Shown here: positions 1 to 7,610 of the stretch, piece after piece
Layout: every line of letters starts with the position of its first letter
How positions within the stretch are numbered: position 1 is the first letter of the stretch
Assembly: GCA_964570205.1 (NCBI GenBank)
Contig: CAZMXI010000147.1
Span: forward strand, 1 to 12,517
Reading direction: 5' to 3'
DNA length: 12,517 nucleotides
Origin: CAZMXI01 sp964570205
GTDB taxonomy: Bacteria > Planctomycetota > Phycisphaerae > Tepidisphaerales > Tepidisphaeraceae
The notes under the pieces: generated by a model
The model's database searches: none
Told to the model about the DNA's origin: nothing
What the model saw: the letters and a program-made list of their open reading frames with translations, nothing else
Made by a program: the position numbers and the translations under genes

Positions 1-11
1 GAGGACCAACG

Positions 12-1319
12 ATGTTTCGCACGTTTGCCGCATGCGCAGTATTCGTCCTGGCCGCACCGTATGCATCACTGGGCGCTGTTGAGCCGGCGCTGTCGCCTGA
101 GGCGATCCAGCAGCGCATCCGCCAGCACCGCACCGCTGAAACCACGCTCACCATCCTCTCGGCCGACGGCAAACCCCTTGCCAACGCCCCGGTCACCATC
201 CGCCAGACCCGCCACAGGTTCCTCTTCGGCTCCAACGCGTTTGGGATCGATCCGGCCAACGCCTCGCCGGCCCAGCAGGCCTATCAGGCACACTTCTCTG
301 AGTTGCTGAACTTCGCAACCCTCCCGTTCTACTGGGGCAGTTACGAGCGACAGGCAGGCCAACCTTCCTTCGACCGCGTCAAGGCGATGGCCGATTGGTG
401 CCACGCCAACCGCATTCGCACCAAGGGCCACCCCCTTGCCTGGCAGCAGGTCTTCCCCCGCTGGGCCATGGAGAAGCCCATCGACGAGGTCTGGCGGCTC
501 CAGCTCGGCCGCATCACCCGCGATGTATCAGCCTTCGCCGGCATCATCGACACGTGGGATGTCGTCAACGAATCCGTCAGCATGCCGAATTACACCGGCG
601 AGCAGACGCAAATCCCCGCGGTGGCCAAGAAGGTCGGCCGGGTCGAATTGATCAGGCAGACGTTCGCCCTCGCCCGCAAGGCCAACCCCAAGGCCGCCCT
701 CATTATCAACGACTACGACACCTCCGCCAACAACGAGAAAGTCATCCGCGAATGCCTCGACGCCGGCATCGGCATCGACGTCGTTGGCATCCAGTCCCAC
801 ATGCACTCGGGCTACTGGGGCGCTGGCAAGACATGGGAGGTCTGCAGCCGCTTCGCAAACTTCGGCAAGCCCCTGCACTTTACCGAGGCGACGATCATCT
901 CCGTCAATCCTAAACAGAATCAGAAATGGGCCGGCCGCTACGATGACTGGCTCAGCACCGAGGAAGGCGAACAGCGCCAGGCGAAGCAGGTTGTCGAGTT
1001 TTACACCATCCTGTTCTCACACCCGGCCGTCGAGGCCATCACCTGGTGGGATTTTGCCGACGCCGGCGCGTGGCTCGGCGCGCCGTCCGGCCTGCTGAAG
1101 AAGGACATGACCCCGAAGCCTGCCTACACGGCACTGCTGAAGCTCGTCAAGGGCGACTGGTGGACGGCGGAGATCAAGGCCACCACCGACGCCAACGGCA
1201 ACGTCACCTTCCGCGGCTTCCTCGGCGACTACGCCGTCCGGACGCCGGGCGGCGATGCCGCGTTCAGCATCGCGAGCGGTGGAAACGCCAAGGCCACGGC
1301 TCGGCTCGCACGACAGTAG
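12..1319 (+). CDS. Secreted divergent glycoside hydrolase family 10 protein (endo-1,4-beta-xylanase-like)
   Basis: The 435-residue product is a GH10 TIM-barrel glycosidase, a family that mostly cleaves internal beta-1,4 bonds in xylan with retention. Residues 1-22 are a Sec signal peptide (ending near SLGA). A short beta-rich region (about 42-75) precedes the barrel. The acid/base glutamate is E187 in TWDVVNES and the nucleophile is E292 in LHFTEAT. H140 and W144 (GHPLAW) and Q261/H263 (GIQSH) match conserved barrel positions. GAGGA at bases 1-5 lies six bases before the ATG and supports this start. Several usual glycone-site residues are missing: there is no ENxxK motif in the PFYWGSYE segment (106-112), WHSQ is replaced by WQQV, and TELD by TEAT. 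Family membership is clear, but xylan as substrate is not. The gene converges on the HEAT-protein gene with no visible terminator. Confidence 0.88.
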   Translation: MFRTFAACAVFVLAAPYASLGAVEPALSPEAIQQRIRQHRTAETTLTILSADGKPLANAPVTIRQTRHRFLFGSNAFGIDPANASPAQQAYQAHFSELLNFATLPFYWGSYERQAGQPSFDRVKAMADWCHANRIRTKGHPLAWQQVFPRWAMEKPIDEVWRLQLGRITRDVSAFAGIIDTWDVVNESVSMPNYTGEQTQIPAVAKKVGRVELIRQTFALARKANPKAALIINDYDTSANNEKVIRECLDAGIGIDVVGIQSHMHSGYWGAGKTWEVCSRFANFGKPLHFTEATIISVNPKQNQKWAGRYDDWLSTEEGEQRQAKQVVEFYTILFSHPAVEAITWWDFADAGAWLGAPSGLLKKDMTPKPAYTALLKLVKGDWWTAEIKATTDANGNVTFRGFLGDYAVRTPGGDAAFSIASGGNAKATARLARQ

Positions 1320-1332
1320 TCGCCGCCTTGCA

Positions 1333-3744
1333 CTATTCGAACTTCAGCCCCTCAATCGCCGATCCATCCACGCCGCGGATGCGCACGCACAGGGCAAAGC
1401 CCATGTTGTTCTGCGTCACCTTGACCAGCAGTTCATTCCAGCCGTCGGCGAGCTCGGCCTGCGCTGTATCCTGCGCTGCCTGAATCGGGCGCATCGTGTT
1501 GTTCGCGTGGACCTGCTCGCCGCCGATCCACACTTTGTTGCCATCATCGCTGCCGATCTCCAGCTTCACGTTCTGCCGCCTGGGCGACCAGACACGCGCC
1601 TTCACGTATGCCACGCACTGGTCTCCTTTGGCCAGCGGCAGCAGGTCCACCTGGCCGAATGTGGCCGGGTCGGTCGATATGGCGATCGGCTTCCACTGCG
1701 CTGACTGTCCCACCTGTTCCGGGGCAAAGGCCACGTCAAACAGCGCCTGGCACTGCTTGCCGTCCTGGCGATACGGCCCGGCCACCTGCCACGTGTTGAC
1801 GTACCCCGCGCGCTGATCCAGCCCCGACAGCGCTGTCCGGGCCTCATTGCGGATCGATTCGCTCCGCGTGCTTTGCTCAACCGCCCGCAACGCGGCCTTC
1901 GCTTCGCCCGGCCGGCTCGGCGCCAGCGCCTGGGCGATTCGCACGCACGCTGTCTCGGCCTCAGCGCGAACCGCATCCTGTCGGCACATCGCCTGCGCCA
2001 GCTTCAGCGCCTCCGGGTGCGGCAAGTTACCCAGCACATTCAACCCAAGCCGCTTCTCTTCCGGGCGCTGCGAGGCCGCCATCCCCGCCTCGCACATCTT
2101 CCACCGCTGCTCGACCGTTCCCCCGGCACCAGCCAGCCGCCAATAGCCCCGCAGGGCAATCACCCGGTGGGCTGTCGATCGGTTGGAGTCGTTGGCGACA
2201 TTCAGCAACGTCCCCGCCGCATCCGCACCGGCAAACTCGGCGATCGTCCGAATGGCCGCATCCTGGACAGCTGCATCGCCATCCCCGATCGCCGTTCGCA
2301 GCGCATCCAACATCTCGGGCGTGCGAATCCGTCCCGAAATGCGCAACAACGCTGCTCGCACTGCGCTGCGCCGTTCGGCTTCGAGTGTCGCCAGAATCTT
2401 CGGGCTGCACCGCTCGCTCCGCTCGTCCCGACCCACCGCGCCAATCAGCGCCCGCTCCGCCGCCGCACGCTCCGCGTCGCTGGCCGCGCTCGTCAGCAAC
2501 GGCAGCAACTCACCGGCATGACCCGCATCCGCCAATGCCGATAGTGAATCCAGCGCCAGAATGCGCATCGACTCATCCTTCGACCCAGCCATCTTCAACA
2601 GCGTCGGCACGGCCTGTCGGTCCTGCCGCCGCCCGAGCGCCTGCACGATCTCGCGCTGTATCGCCGGCGCCTCCGTAACCAGGCTTCCGAGCAGCGCGTC
2701 GCGCAGCCCCGCATCGCGCAACGTCGCCAGCGACTGCCTCGCCAATTCCTGCTCATCGCCAGTTGCCTTGGCGGCGTAACGGGCCAGGGCCACCCCGGCC
2801 GCCCCATCGCCCACACTGCCCAGCCCGGCCAGCGCGGCCCGCCGAACCTCAGCCGACTCACTGGCCAGCATGGCCACGATCGCCGACGAAGCTGCCTTGT
2901 CGCCTCGCTGCGCCAGCACCTCGGTCAAATCCGCCTGCATGCCCGGCTGAAGCCTGACCAGCATCGCCGTAAGCGCCTTCGTCGCCGCCTCGCCCTTGAT
3001 GTCGTGCGCGCACGACAGCGCCGCGACGACGGCCGCCCGATCATTTCCGGCCAGCGCCCTTTCGATCAGCGCCAGCGCCCGCTCCTGCGAGACCAGGATC
3101 AGACCGCGGTACGCGGCCGTCCGGATTTCCTCCGCTTGTTCGCTTCGATAGATGTCGCCATAGACCTCAGCAGCGACGGCCTTGTCCGTGGCGGCCAGGC
3201 TGTCAGCGCACCGCAGCGCCGCCTCCAGCAGTACGGTCCGCAGCGCCGCCGGCACATCCTTCTGAGCCGCATTCAACGACCGCAGCGCTTCGCGGCCGCC
3301 GATCTTCCCCAGGGCGTTGATCGCCGCAGATGCCACCGCGACATCCTCATGCCCCAACAGGGACCGGATGGCTGTGACAGCCTGCGCATCGCGCCGCTGG
3401 CCGAGGGAATCCAGGATTCCCGCCAGCGCCTTGCCCGTCGCCCGCCCGATCGACTCGCGCAGCGCGTGCCCCGCCTCGTCCGAGGCCATCGACTCCAGCG
3501 CGAATCGCGCCGGATCCGACAACGTCTCGTCCGTCAATAACCTGGCGAGCGCCGGCACCGACTTGGCCGTCCCCACCTGCTTCAACCGCACACACGCCTG
3601 GTCCTTGGCCTGTGCAGGCCGGTCGGATTGAAGGACGCCAATCAGAGCATCTTCTTCCTCAGCGCCCATCGCCCCGCGCCCGCACGCCAGCGCCGCCACC
3701 ACGGCGAACATCGCCACCACTTGCAGCTTTCGCACCCTATTCAT
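1333..3744 (-). CDS. Exported HEAT-repeat protein with C-terminal jelly-roll-like domain
   Basis: The product has 803 residues. The start at 3744 is chosen because GAGGG lies seven bases upstream and the new N-terminus is a signal peptide (MNRVRKLQVVAMFAVVAA, cleavage near GAMGA). A longer in-frame start at 3792 would overlap the upstream gene. Residues about 30-640 are tandem alpha-helical HEAT-type units, with recurring patterns such as VPALARLL, AVASAAINALGKIG and VRRAALAGLGSVGDG. These normally form a solenoid for protein binding. Residues 646-803 are a beta-rich domain beginning with NTWQVAGPY and containing GSDDGNKVWIGGEQVHANN and DGWNELLVKVTQ. This arrangement is familiar from planctomycete exported proteins and resembles PA14/jelly-roll carbohydrate-binding modules. 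No CxxCH haem motif is present. It sits 35 bases downstream of oxidoreductase 1, probably in the same operon. The molecular role is unknown; a scaffold or glycan-binding partner is inference. Confidence 0.85.
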   Translation of the reverse strand: MNRVRKLQVVAMFAVVAALACGRGAMGAEEEDALIGVLQSDRPAQAKDQACVRLKQVGTAKSVPALARLLTDETLSDPARFALESMASDEAGHALRESIGRATGKALAGILDSLGQRRDAQAVTAIRSLLGHEDVAVASAAINALGKIGGREALRSLNAAQKDVPAALRTVLLEAALRCADSLAATDKAVAAEVYGDIYRSEQAEEIRTAAYRGLILVSQERALALIERALAGNDRAAVVAALSCAHDIKGEAATKALTAMLVRLQPGMQADLTEVLAQRGDKAASSAIVAMLASESAEVRRAALAGLGSVGDGAAGVALARYAAKATGDEQELARQSLATLRDAGLRDALLGSLVTEAPAIQREIVQALGRRQDRQAVPTLLKMAGSKDESMRILALDSLSALADAGHAGELLPLLTSAASDAERAAAERALIGAVGRDERSERCSPKILATLEAERRSAVRAALLRISGRIRTPEMLDALRTAIGDGDAAVQDAAIRTIAEFAGADAAGTLLNVANDSNRSTAHRVIALRGYWRLAGAGGTVEQRWKMCEAGMAASQRPEEKRLGLNVLGNLPHPEALKLAQAMCRQDAVRAEAETACVRIAQALAPSRPGEAKAALRAVEQSTRSESIRNEARTALSGLDQRAGYVNTWQVAGPYRQDGKQCQALFDVAFAPEQVGQSAQWKPIAISTDPATFGQVDLLPLAKGDQCVAYVKARVWSPRRQNVKLEIGSDDGNKVWIGGEQVHANNTMRPIQAAQDTAQAELADGWNELLVKVTQNNMGFALCVRIRGVDGSAIEGLKFE

Positions 3745-3779
3745 GATCCATCCCTCGATTGTTCGGCCAGCATCCCCGA

Positions 3780-5102
3780 TCAAATCCGCCACGGCGCCCG
3801 ATAGGAAATTGACAGCAGCCTGTTGGCCTCGTCATCGCCGACAAATAGCTCGTTCGCCGGATCCCACTTCAGCTTTCGCCTGAGCGTCTCGGCAATGCCG
3901 CCCAGCAGCATCAGCTTTGCTGCCCGATGCGTGCTCTCGATGTCGGTGATCGTCCGCTTGCGCGTCTTCACACACTCCAGGAAATTCCCGGAGTGGCTTT
4001 GGCTGACATACACCCGCGGCTCATCCGCCCCGATTGGCTTCTTCAGAATATCGACCGGGTTGGAGAGAATCTGCTGCCGATCGACGGCAATCCTGCCCTC
4101 CGTGCCCACGAACACCACCCCGCCCTCGCCCACAAACCGCACGTGCGCCCCCAAGCCAAGCGTTGGATCGGGATACGGCGCGCCGAACACCGTCACGCCA
4201 TTGGGATATCGCATGACCAGCTTGCCGTCCTCAAAGCCCAGCTCGCTGGGGTCCGTTTCCTGCCCCACGCCCCACTCCACGATGTCATAGTGGTGCTGGC
4301 CCCAGTTGATGCCGCCGAAACCGAACATGTGCGCATCCAGATTGCCCGTGTAAGGAGACCAAGGCGCTGGCCCGAGGAACAGGTCCCAGTCAAGGCCCGG
4401 CGGGATCGGCTGCGCTGGCGCAAATGTCCGGCGCCACACAAACCCACCCCCATGCTCGTAAGCCCACACCTCCTTCAACTTCCCGATCCGCCCTGCCCGC
4501 ACCAGCTCCACCGCCATGCGGAACTTGCCGCCGTATTCCGACCGCTGCTGCGTCCCCGCCTGGAACACCCGCCCATACCGCCGCACCGCCTGCACCATCG
4601 CCCGGCTTTCCTGCACCGTCAGCGCGGTCGGCTTCTCGCAATACACATCCTTCCCCGCCTTCGCCGCCATGATCGTCATCATCGCATGCCAGTGAATCGG
4701 CGTGCCAAACAGCACCGCGTCAATGTCATTCCGCGCCAGCAGCTCACGAAAGTCCACATAGGCCTGGCAGGCCTTGTAGGCTCCGTTCGCAGCCTTCTTT
4801 GCATAATGATCGTTCACACGCTGCAGGGCATAGCTGCGCCGGTCCGGCCGGACATCGCATACACCAAGCACCTGAACGTCATCCCGCCCCAGGTACCCGC
4901 CGGGCAGATACGTCCACGCGCCGGCATAGAGATGCCCCCCGCCTTGCCCGCCGATCCCCACGAATCCCATGGTCACCCGCTCGCTGGCCGGTGGCCGGCC
5001 GTTCAACCCGAGCGCATCCGCCGAAACCACATAAGGCGCTGCAGCCGCCGCGATGGCCGCCTTCAGCAAACCTCGACGCGTAACCTGCTGCCTGTTCCGC
5101 AT
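3780..5102 (-). CDS. Tat-exported Gfo/Idh/MocA family oxidoreductase 1
   Basis: The 440-residue product is a predicted NAD(P)-dependent sugar or polyol oxidoreductase acting outside the cytoplasm. The start at 5102 is favoured over 5162 because AAGGAGG lies nine bases upstream and the Tat signal TRRGLLK (T8-K14) then sits at the N-terminus. The Rossmann dinucleotide loop is GFVGIGGQGGG (46-56). E156-K157-P158 is the family EKP motif carrying the catalytic lysine. The C-terminal substrate domain includes LDWDLFLGPAPW (about 237-248) and NWGQHHYD (266-273). The position four residues before H270, usually the catalytic aspartate in this family, is N266. The HEAT-repeat gene follows 35 bases downstream, which suggests co-transcription. 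Substrate is unknown; oxidation of a glycoside at C3 is one possibility given the DUF1080 gene nearby. Confidence 0.92.
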   Translation of the reverse strand: MRNRQQVTRRGLLKAAIAAAAAPYVVSADALGLNGRPPASERVTMGFVGIGGQGGGHLYAGAWTYLPGGYLGRDDVQVLGVCDVRPDRRSYALQRVNDHYAKKAANGAYKACQAYVDFRELLARNDIDAVLFGTPIHWHAMMTIMAAKAGKDVYCEKPTALTVQESRAMVQAVRRYGRVFQAGTQQRSEYGGKFRMAVELVRAGRIGKLKEVWAYEHGGGFVWRRTFAPAQPIPPGLDWDLFLGPAPWSPYTGNLDAHMFGFGGINWGQHHYDIVEWGVGQETDPSELGFEDGKLVMRYPNGVTVFGAPYPDPTLGLGAHVRFVGEGGVVFVGTEGRIAVDRQQILSNPVDILKKPIGADEPRVYVSQSHSGNFLECVKTRKRTITDIESTHRAAKLMLLGGIAETLRRKLKWDPANELFVGDDEANRLLSISYRAPWRI

Positions 5103-5278
5103 GTAAACATGCCTCCTTGGCCCTATTACCACCGCGGCGCACCGCTGTTTGCGCTCACGCACATCAGTCGCCGCGCACCGCCGCTGCCTTCACAAACCGG
5201 AGACCATCCGGTATCAGTATCTTCAGGAACGCCCCGGGCACAACCGCCGGGTCTCAGTCATCTTTCAGGTGGTCATCC
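5103..5278. promoter_or_regulatory. Divergent intergenic region between oxidoreductase 1 and the phosphodiesterase
   Basis: These 176 bases must hold promoters for both divergent genes. The clear elements are the Shine-Dalgarno sequences at each end: AAGGAGG read on the minus strand, and AGGTGG (5267-5272) on the plus strand. ACCGGA (5196-5201) and TCCGGT (5207-5212) form a perfect 6-bp inverted repeat with a five-base spacer near the middle, a possible operator. No convincing -35/-10 pair was found on either strand. Confidence 0.4.
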
Positions 5279-6115
5279 ATGAGATTCATTGCACGCGCGC
5301 TCATCGGGACAATCACGCTGGTCGCAGGTCTTGCGCAGGCGCAGGAGAAGGGGCTGGTCTTCGCGCATCGCGGCGGCGCAGCGGAGTACGACGAAAACAC
5401 ACTCGCTGCGTTCAAAGGCTGCTACGAGAAAGGGCTTCGCGGATTCGAGACGGATGTCCGCATGACGAAGGATGGGGAGTTGGTCATCCTTCATGATGAC
5501 ACGCTGCAACGCACCTTCAACGGCACCGGACGGGTCGAGGACATGACCGCTCAGGAGTTGCGGCAATTCAAAAGCAAGAAGACCGGCCAACCCCTTCTGA
5601 TGCTGGAAGAGCTTCTGGACTACTTCAGCGACAAACCCGGCATCTACTTCGAGTTCGAGATGAAAACCGGTGATCAGAAGGCCTATCCCGACGCCAGGCT
5701 GGACGATTATTGCCGCAGAATCCACGACGCGGTAATGGCCAAACGTCCCCAGGGCTCCATCTACATCTTCACATCGTTCGACAAGCGGCCGTTGCGGGTC
5801 ATCAGAAACCGGTATCCGACGGCAGACCTGCTTCTGATCACGGCTGGTCCCTGCAACGATGACATCGTGCAGCAGGCCCTGGAACTGGGGATCAGGCGCA
5901 TCGGCTGCAAGAAGGAGGGCACGTCGCGGGCAGCGGTGCGGGCGGCTCAGAAAGCCGGGCTGAAAGTCACAGGCTGGCCCGGAACCAATCTGCAGGACTA
6001 CCTGCTGGGCGTCGGGCTGGGACTGGACGCCATCTGTACGGATATTCCGGTGGCGATTCACACATGGAAGCTTGAGCATATGAAACCACTTCGCCCGCAC
6101 GCGCCGGAGAAGTGA
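5279..6115 (+). CDS. Secreted glycerophosphodiester phosphodiesterase
   Basis: The 278-residue product belongs to the GDPD TIM-barrel family, which hydrolyses glycerophosphodiesters from lipid or teichoic-type polymers to glycerol-3-phosphate and an alcohol. The start at 5279 is preceded by AGGTGG with six bases of spacing and gives a Sec signal peptide ending in LAQAQ (about residue 21). A longer in-frame extension upstream has no signal-like character. The catalytic signatures are complete: H30-R31-G32, E39-N40-T41, the metal-binding GFETDV (E57, D59) and the second catalytic histidine in LHDDT (H72). An acidic metal-site strand YFEFEMK follows at 123-129. The C-terminal strand CTDIPV (253-258) is typical of the family. 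It appears to be a single-gene unit, since the next feature is a tRNA gene. A role in phosphorus scavenging is inference. Confidence 0.92.
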   Translation: MRFIARALIGTITLVAGLAQAQEKGLVFAHRGGAAEYDENTLAAFKGCYEKGLRGFETDVRMTKDGELVILHDDTLQRTFNGTGRVEDMTAQELRQFKSKKTGQPLLMLEELLDYFSDKPGIYFEFEMKTGDQKAYPDARLDDYCRRIHDAVMAKRPQGSIYIFTSFDKRPLRVIRNRYPTADLLLITAGPCNDDIVQQALELGIRRIGCKKEGTSRAAVRAAQKAGLKVTGWPGTNLQDYLLGVGLGLDAICTDIPVAIHTWKLEHMKPLRPHAPEK

Positions 6116-6307
6116 ACGCCGCGTGCGCACCGCTTCGGCGACGGCCGACCGCCCATGTGATGGTGTGCGGCTCAGGAGCCCACTTGCACCTGCGATGGCA
6201 GGATAGCTCGTTGCTGAGACCTCCGAATCGTGCGGCCGCCACTCATGTCGGCAACGGGGACAAGGCCTCGACTGCCTGGTCGGCATTGGCACGGAAGAAC
6301 GCGGTGT

Positions 6308-6336
6308 TTGACGCTCTATCCCCTGTCGGATACCGT
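6308..6336 (+). promoter_or_regulatory. Predicted promoter of tRNA-Ser
   Basis: TTGACG at 6308-6313 (5 of 6 matches to the -35 consensus) is separated by exactly 17 bases from TACCGT at 6331-6336 (3 of 6, but with the important first T, second A and last T). The tRNA begins 15 bases after the -10 element. Spacing and position fit a housekeeping sigma-70 promoter. The 192 bases between the phosphodiesterase stop and this site show no gene and no clear terminator. Confidence 0.5.
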
Positions 6337-6350
6337 ATTGAACATCGTCC

Positions 6351-6437
6351 GGAGGAGTGTCGGAGCGGTTGAACGAGCCGGTCTTGAAAACCGGTAGGCC
6401 CGCAAGGGTCTCCAGGGTTCGAATCCCTGCTCCTCCG
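6351..6437 (+). tRNA. tRNA-Ser(UGA)
   Basis: The 87-base gene folds as a class II (long variable arm) tRNA. The acceptor stem pairs GGAGGAG (6351-6357) with CTCCTCC (6430-6436), and the discriminator is G6437. The anticodon stem CCGGT/ACCGG encloses the seven-base loop CTTGAAA with anticodon TGA at 6385-6387, which reads UCA serine codons. The long variable arm GGCCC-GCAA-GGGTC is typical of serine tRNAs. The T arm is CAGGG-TTCGAAT-CCCTG (6413-6429). The 3' CCA is not encoded. Confidence 0.97.
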
Positions 6438-6462
6438 TTATAAGCACCTTATTTTCAAGCAC

Positions 6463-7044
6463 TTACCTATATTTCGCCATTCGCTCCCCTTCCGCCATAT
6501 CGTGCCCAAACTGGCAATACCGTCCGGGACTTTGTTGGCAATGGCATGGAGTTGATGAAGGAGAGGGCGGGCGAAGCAGGGTTGAAGAGTTGTTGAAGGC
6601 AGGACCCGTGGAATCGGATGGAGAACCAGCGCATGCGGCAGCGTCCGCGGAAGCTGAGGACAGACCTTCCTCCCGCGGATTAACGGCCCGTTTCTCTCCC
6701 CGCTTGCGGGTTCTTCGCTGCCGGTCCAGCTCGCACTCGCGCTCGCGACGCTCCAGGATCGGCAGGATGTCTTCCATGCTCGCCTGACCCGAGGCCACCA
6801 GGCCCAGCAGCGCGTAGGCGTACTTGCTGACCGGCCGCTGCGTGTGGATGGGGGCCTTCTGGTTGGCACGCCTTTGTTTCAGGGCCCGGATGTACTGGCC
6901 GCCACAGAGGTTCTCGGCCCGCGGGGCGGGTCGAGGCTTGGGACCGAGCTTGCGTCGCGGCGCGGGTACCTGGGCGGCTGGGATCGTCGTCGGCTCCTGC
7001 ACGCCGAATAGTTGACCACAAACCGACCACCAGCGCAAGCGCAC
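6463..7044 (-). CDS. Doubtful hypothetical protein between two tRNA genes
   Basis: This 193-residue frame starts with GTG and has no clear Shine-Dalgarno sequence. It is the only plausible gene between the two tRNAs. Residues about 25-115 have the strong G/C third-position preference of real genes in this window. They include an arginine-rich stretch (ALKQRRANQKAP), a predicted helix (KYAYALLGLVASGQASMEDI) and a charged helix (LPILERRERECELDRQRRTR). After about residue 120 the codon bias fades and the sequence becomes serine- and proline-rich, as expected for non-coding sequence or a decayed 3' end. I do not recognise a family. It may be a small basic protein, a remnant of a mobile insertion next to a tRNA, or not a gene at all. 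Confidence 0.3.
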   Translation of the reverse strand: MRLRWWSVCGQLFGVQEPTTIPAAQVPAPRRKLGPKPRPAPRAENLCGGQYIRALKQRRANQKAPIHTQRPVSKYAYALLGLVASGQASMEDILPILERRERECELDRQRRTRKRGEKRAVNPREEGLSSASADAAACAGSPSDSTGPAFNNSSTLLRPPSPSSTPCHCQQSPGRYCQFGHDMAEGERMAKYR

Positions 7045-7139
7045 GAATATGCTGTTTGCAGGGTGCCATGCCGGACGGTATTGCAGGATTTGGTACGAAG
7101 GGCTTGGATCGAGAATCGTAAGTCGTTATCCCACCGAAA

Positions 7140-7213
7140 CGCACCCTGCAGGACTCGAACCTGCAACCTACGGCTCCGTAGGCCGTCGCTCTATCCAATT
7201 GAGCTAAGGGTGC
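7140..7213 (-). tRNA. tRNA-Arg(ACG)
   Basis: The 74-base gene reads on the minus strand. The acceptor stem pairs GCACCCT (its 5' end at 7213-7207) with AGGGTGC (7147-7141), and the discriminator is G (complement of 7140). The D arm contains AGCTCAATTGGATAGAGC. The anticodon stem ACGGC/GCCGT encloses CTACGGA with anticodon ACG (complement of 7177-7179). ACG normally becomes ICG and reads CGU, CGC and CGA. The T arm is GCAGG-TTCGAGT-CCTGC. The 3' CCA is not encoded. Confidence 0.97.
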
Positions 7214-7240
7214 GTAGCAACCCTGGTCGCGAAACAGGCC

Positions 7241-7272
7241 AGTATATTTGCCCAGGCCGGCCTGTTTGTCAA
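7241..7272 (-). promoter_or_regulatory. Predicted promoter of tRNA-Arg with internal palindrome
   Basis: Reading the minus strand, a perfect -35 element TTGACA lies at 7272-7267. Two -10 candidates follow: AAATAT (7249-7244, 17-base spacer, 3 of 6 matches) and TATACT (7246-7241, 20-base spacer, 5 of 6). Either places initiation roughly 20-30 bases before the mature tRNA at 7213. The spacer contains the perfect palindrome CAGGCCGGCCTG (7253-7264), and a 9-bp inverted repeat AAACAGGCC/GGCCTGTTT (7232-7240 and 7259-7267) spans the -10 region. Confidence 0.55.
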
Positions 7273-7610
7273 CGGCGGCCACCCCGAATTGCCGGTTTGT
7301 GGTTGTTCAGGATCACTGCCACCAAGTTCAGGAAGACTTAAGTCATCATAAGTATTGCACGACATAGCGCCCCGAAGTCTTCGCTTCCCGGTTGTCCATC
7401 CTGCGTCAGGATAGTCAACATCAGACAGAACCTTGCCCAGGACGCCGCTTGATCGTGTGGATCAGCTTGTGTTGCCCCATCACAACTCGGGCGCTCCAGC
7501 GCGGTATCTAATTCCGTTGCACGGACCCGTGATTCTCTCACAGTGTGAATGTACGATACTCCACTGTGGAGTTGATCCACCTGTCCCTTTTGTTTCTGGA
7601 GGAGTGATTC
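7273..7610 (+). promoter_or_regulatory. Long palindrome-rich leader upstream of the DUF1080 gene
   Basis: No gene is visible in these 338 bases. They hold several short perfect inverted repeats: GACTTAAGTC (7335-7344), CGAAG-T-CTTCG (7373-7383), ATCCTG-CGT-CAGGAT (7398-7412), TCACA-G-TGTGA (7538-7548) and CTCCAC-T-GTGGAG (7559-7571). The stretch ends with the strong Shine-Dalgarno GGAGGAG (7598-7604), six bases before the DUF1080 start. A weak -10 candidate, TACGAT, lies at 7552-7557 between the last two palindromes, with no convincing -35 partner. Confidence 0.4.
7538..7580 (+). promoter_or_regulatory. Paired palindromes: candidate operator or leader hairpin
   Basis: TCACAGTGTGA (7538-7548) and CTCCACTGTGGAG (7559-7571) are perfect odd-length palindromes with centres 22 bases apart, about two helical turns. 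GTGGA of the second (7566-7570) can also pair with TCCAC at 7576-7580. In RNA the two hairpins would therefore exclude each other. The site lies 40-70 bases before the DUF1080 start codon, a place suited to a repressor site or leader structure. The function is inference. Confidence 0.35.

Noticed and set aside
1333..3744. Possible cytochrome-type HEAT protein as often seen in planctomycetes.
   Set aside because: No CxxCH haem-binding motif occurs anywhere in the protein.
3927..5282. A 451-residue plus-strand frame.
   Set aside because: It lies wholly antisense to oxidoreductase 1, is rich in H, P and R as shadows of GC-rich genes are, and shows no family motif.
6112..6372. An 86-residue plus-strand frame overlapping the phosphodiesterase stop.
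   Set aside because: It runs into the tRNA-Ser gene, has no signal or family features and only a poor start context.
6680..7282. A 200-residue minus-strand frame with a tRNA-derived peptide (RATAYGAVGCRFESC).
   Set aside because: Its first part is the tRNA-Arg gene and promoter read as protein, a well-known artefact.
7012..7341. A 109-residue plus-strand frame containing CRTRTCNLRLRRPSLYPIEL.
   Set aside because: This is the antisense translation of tRNA-Arg, a common spurious call.
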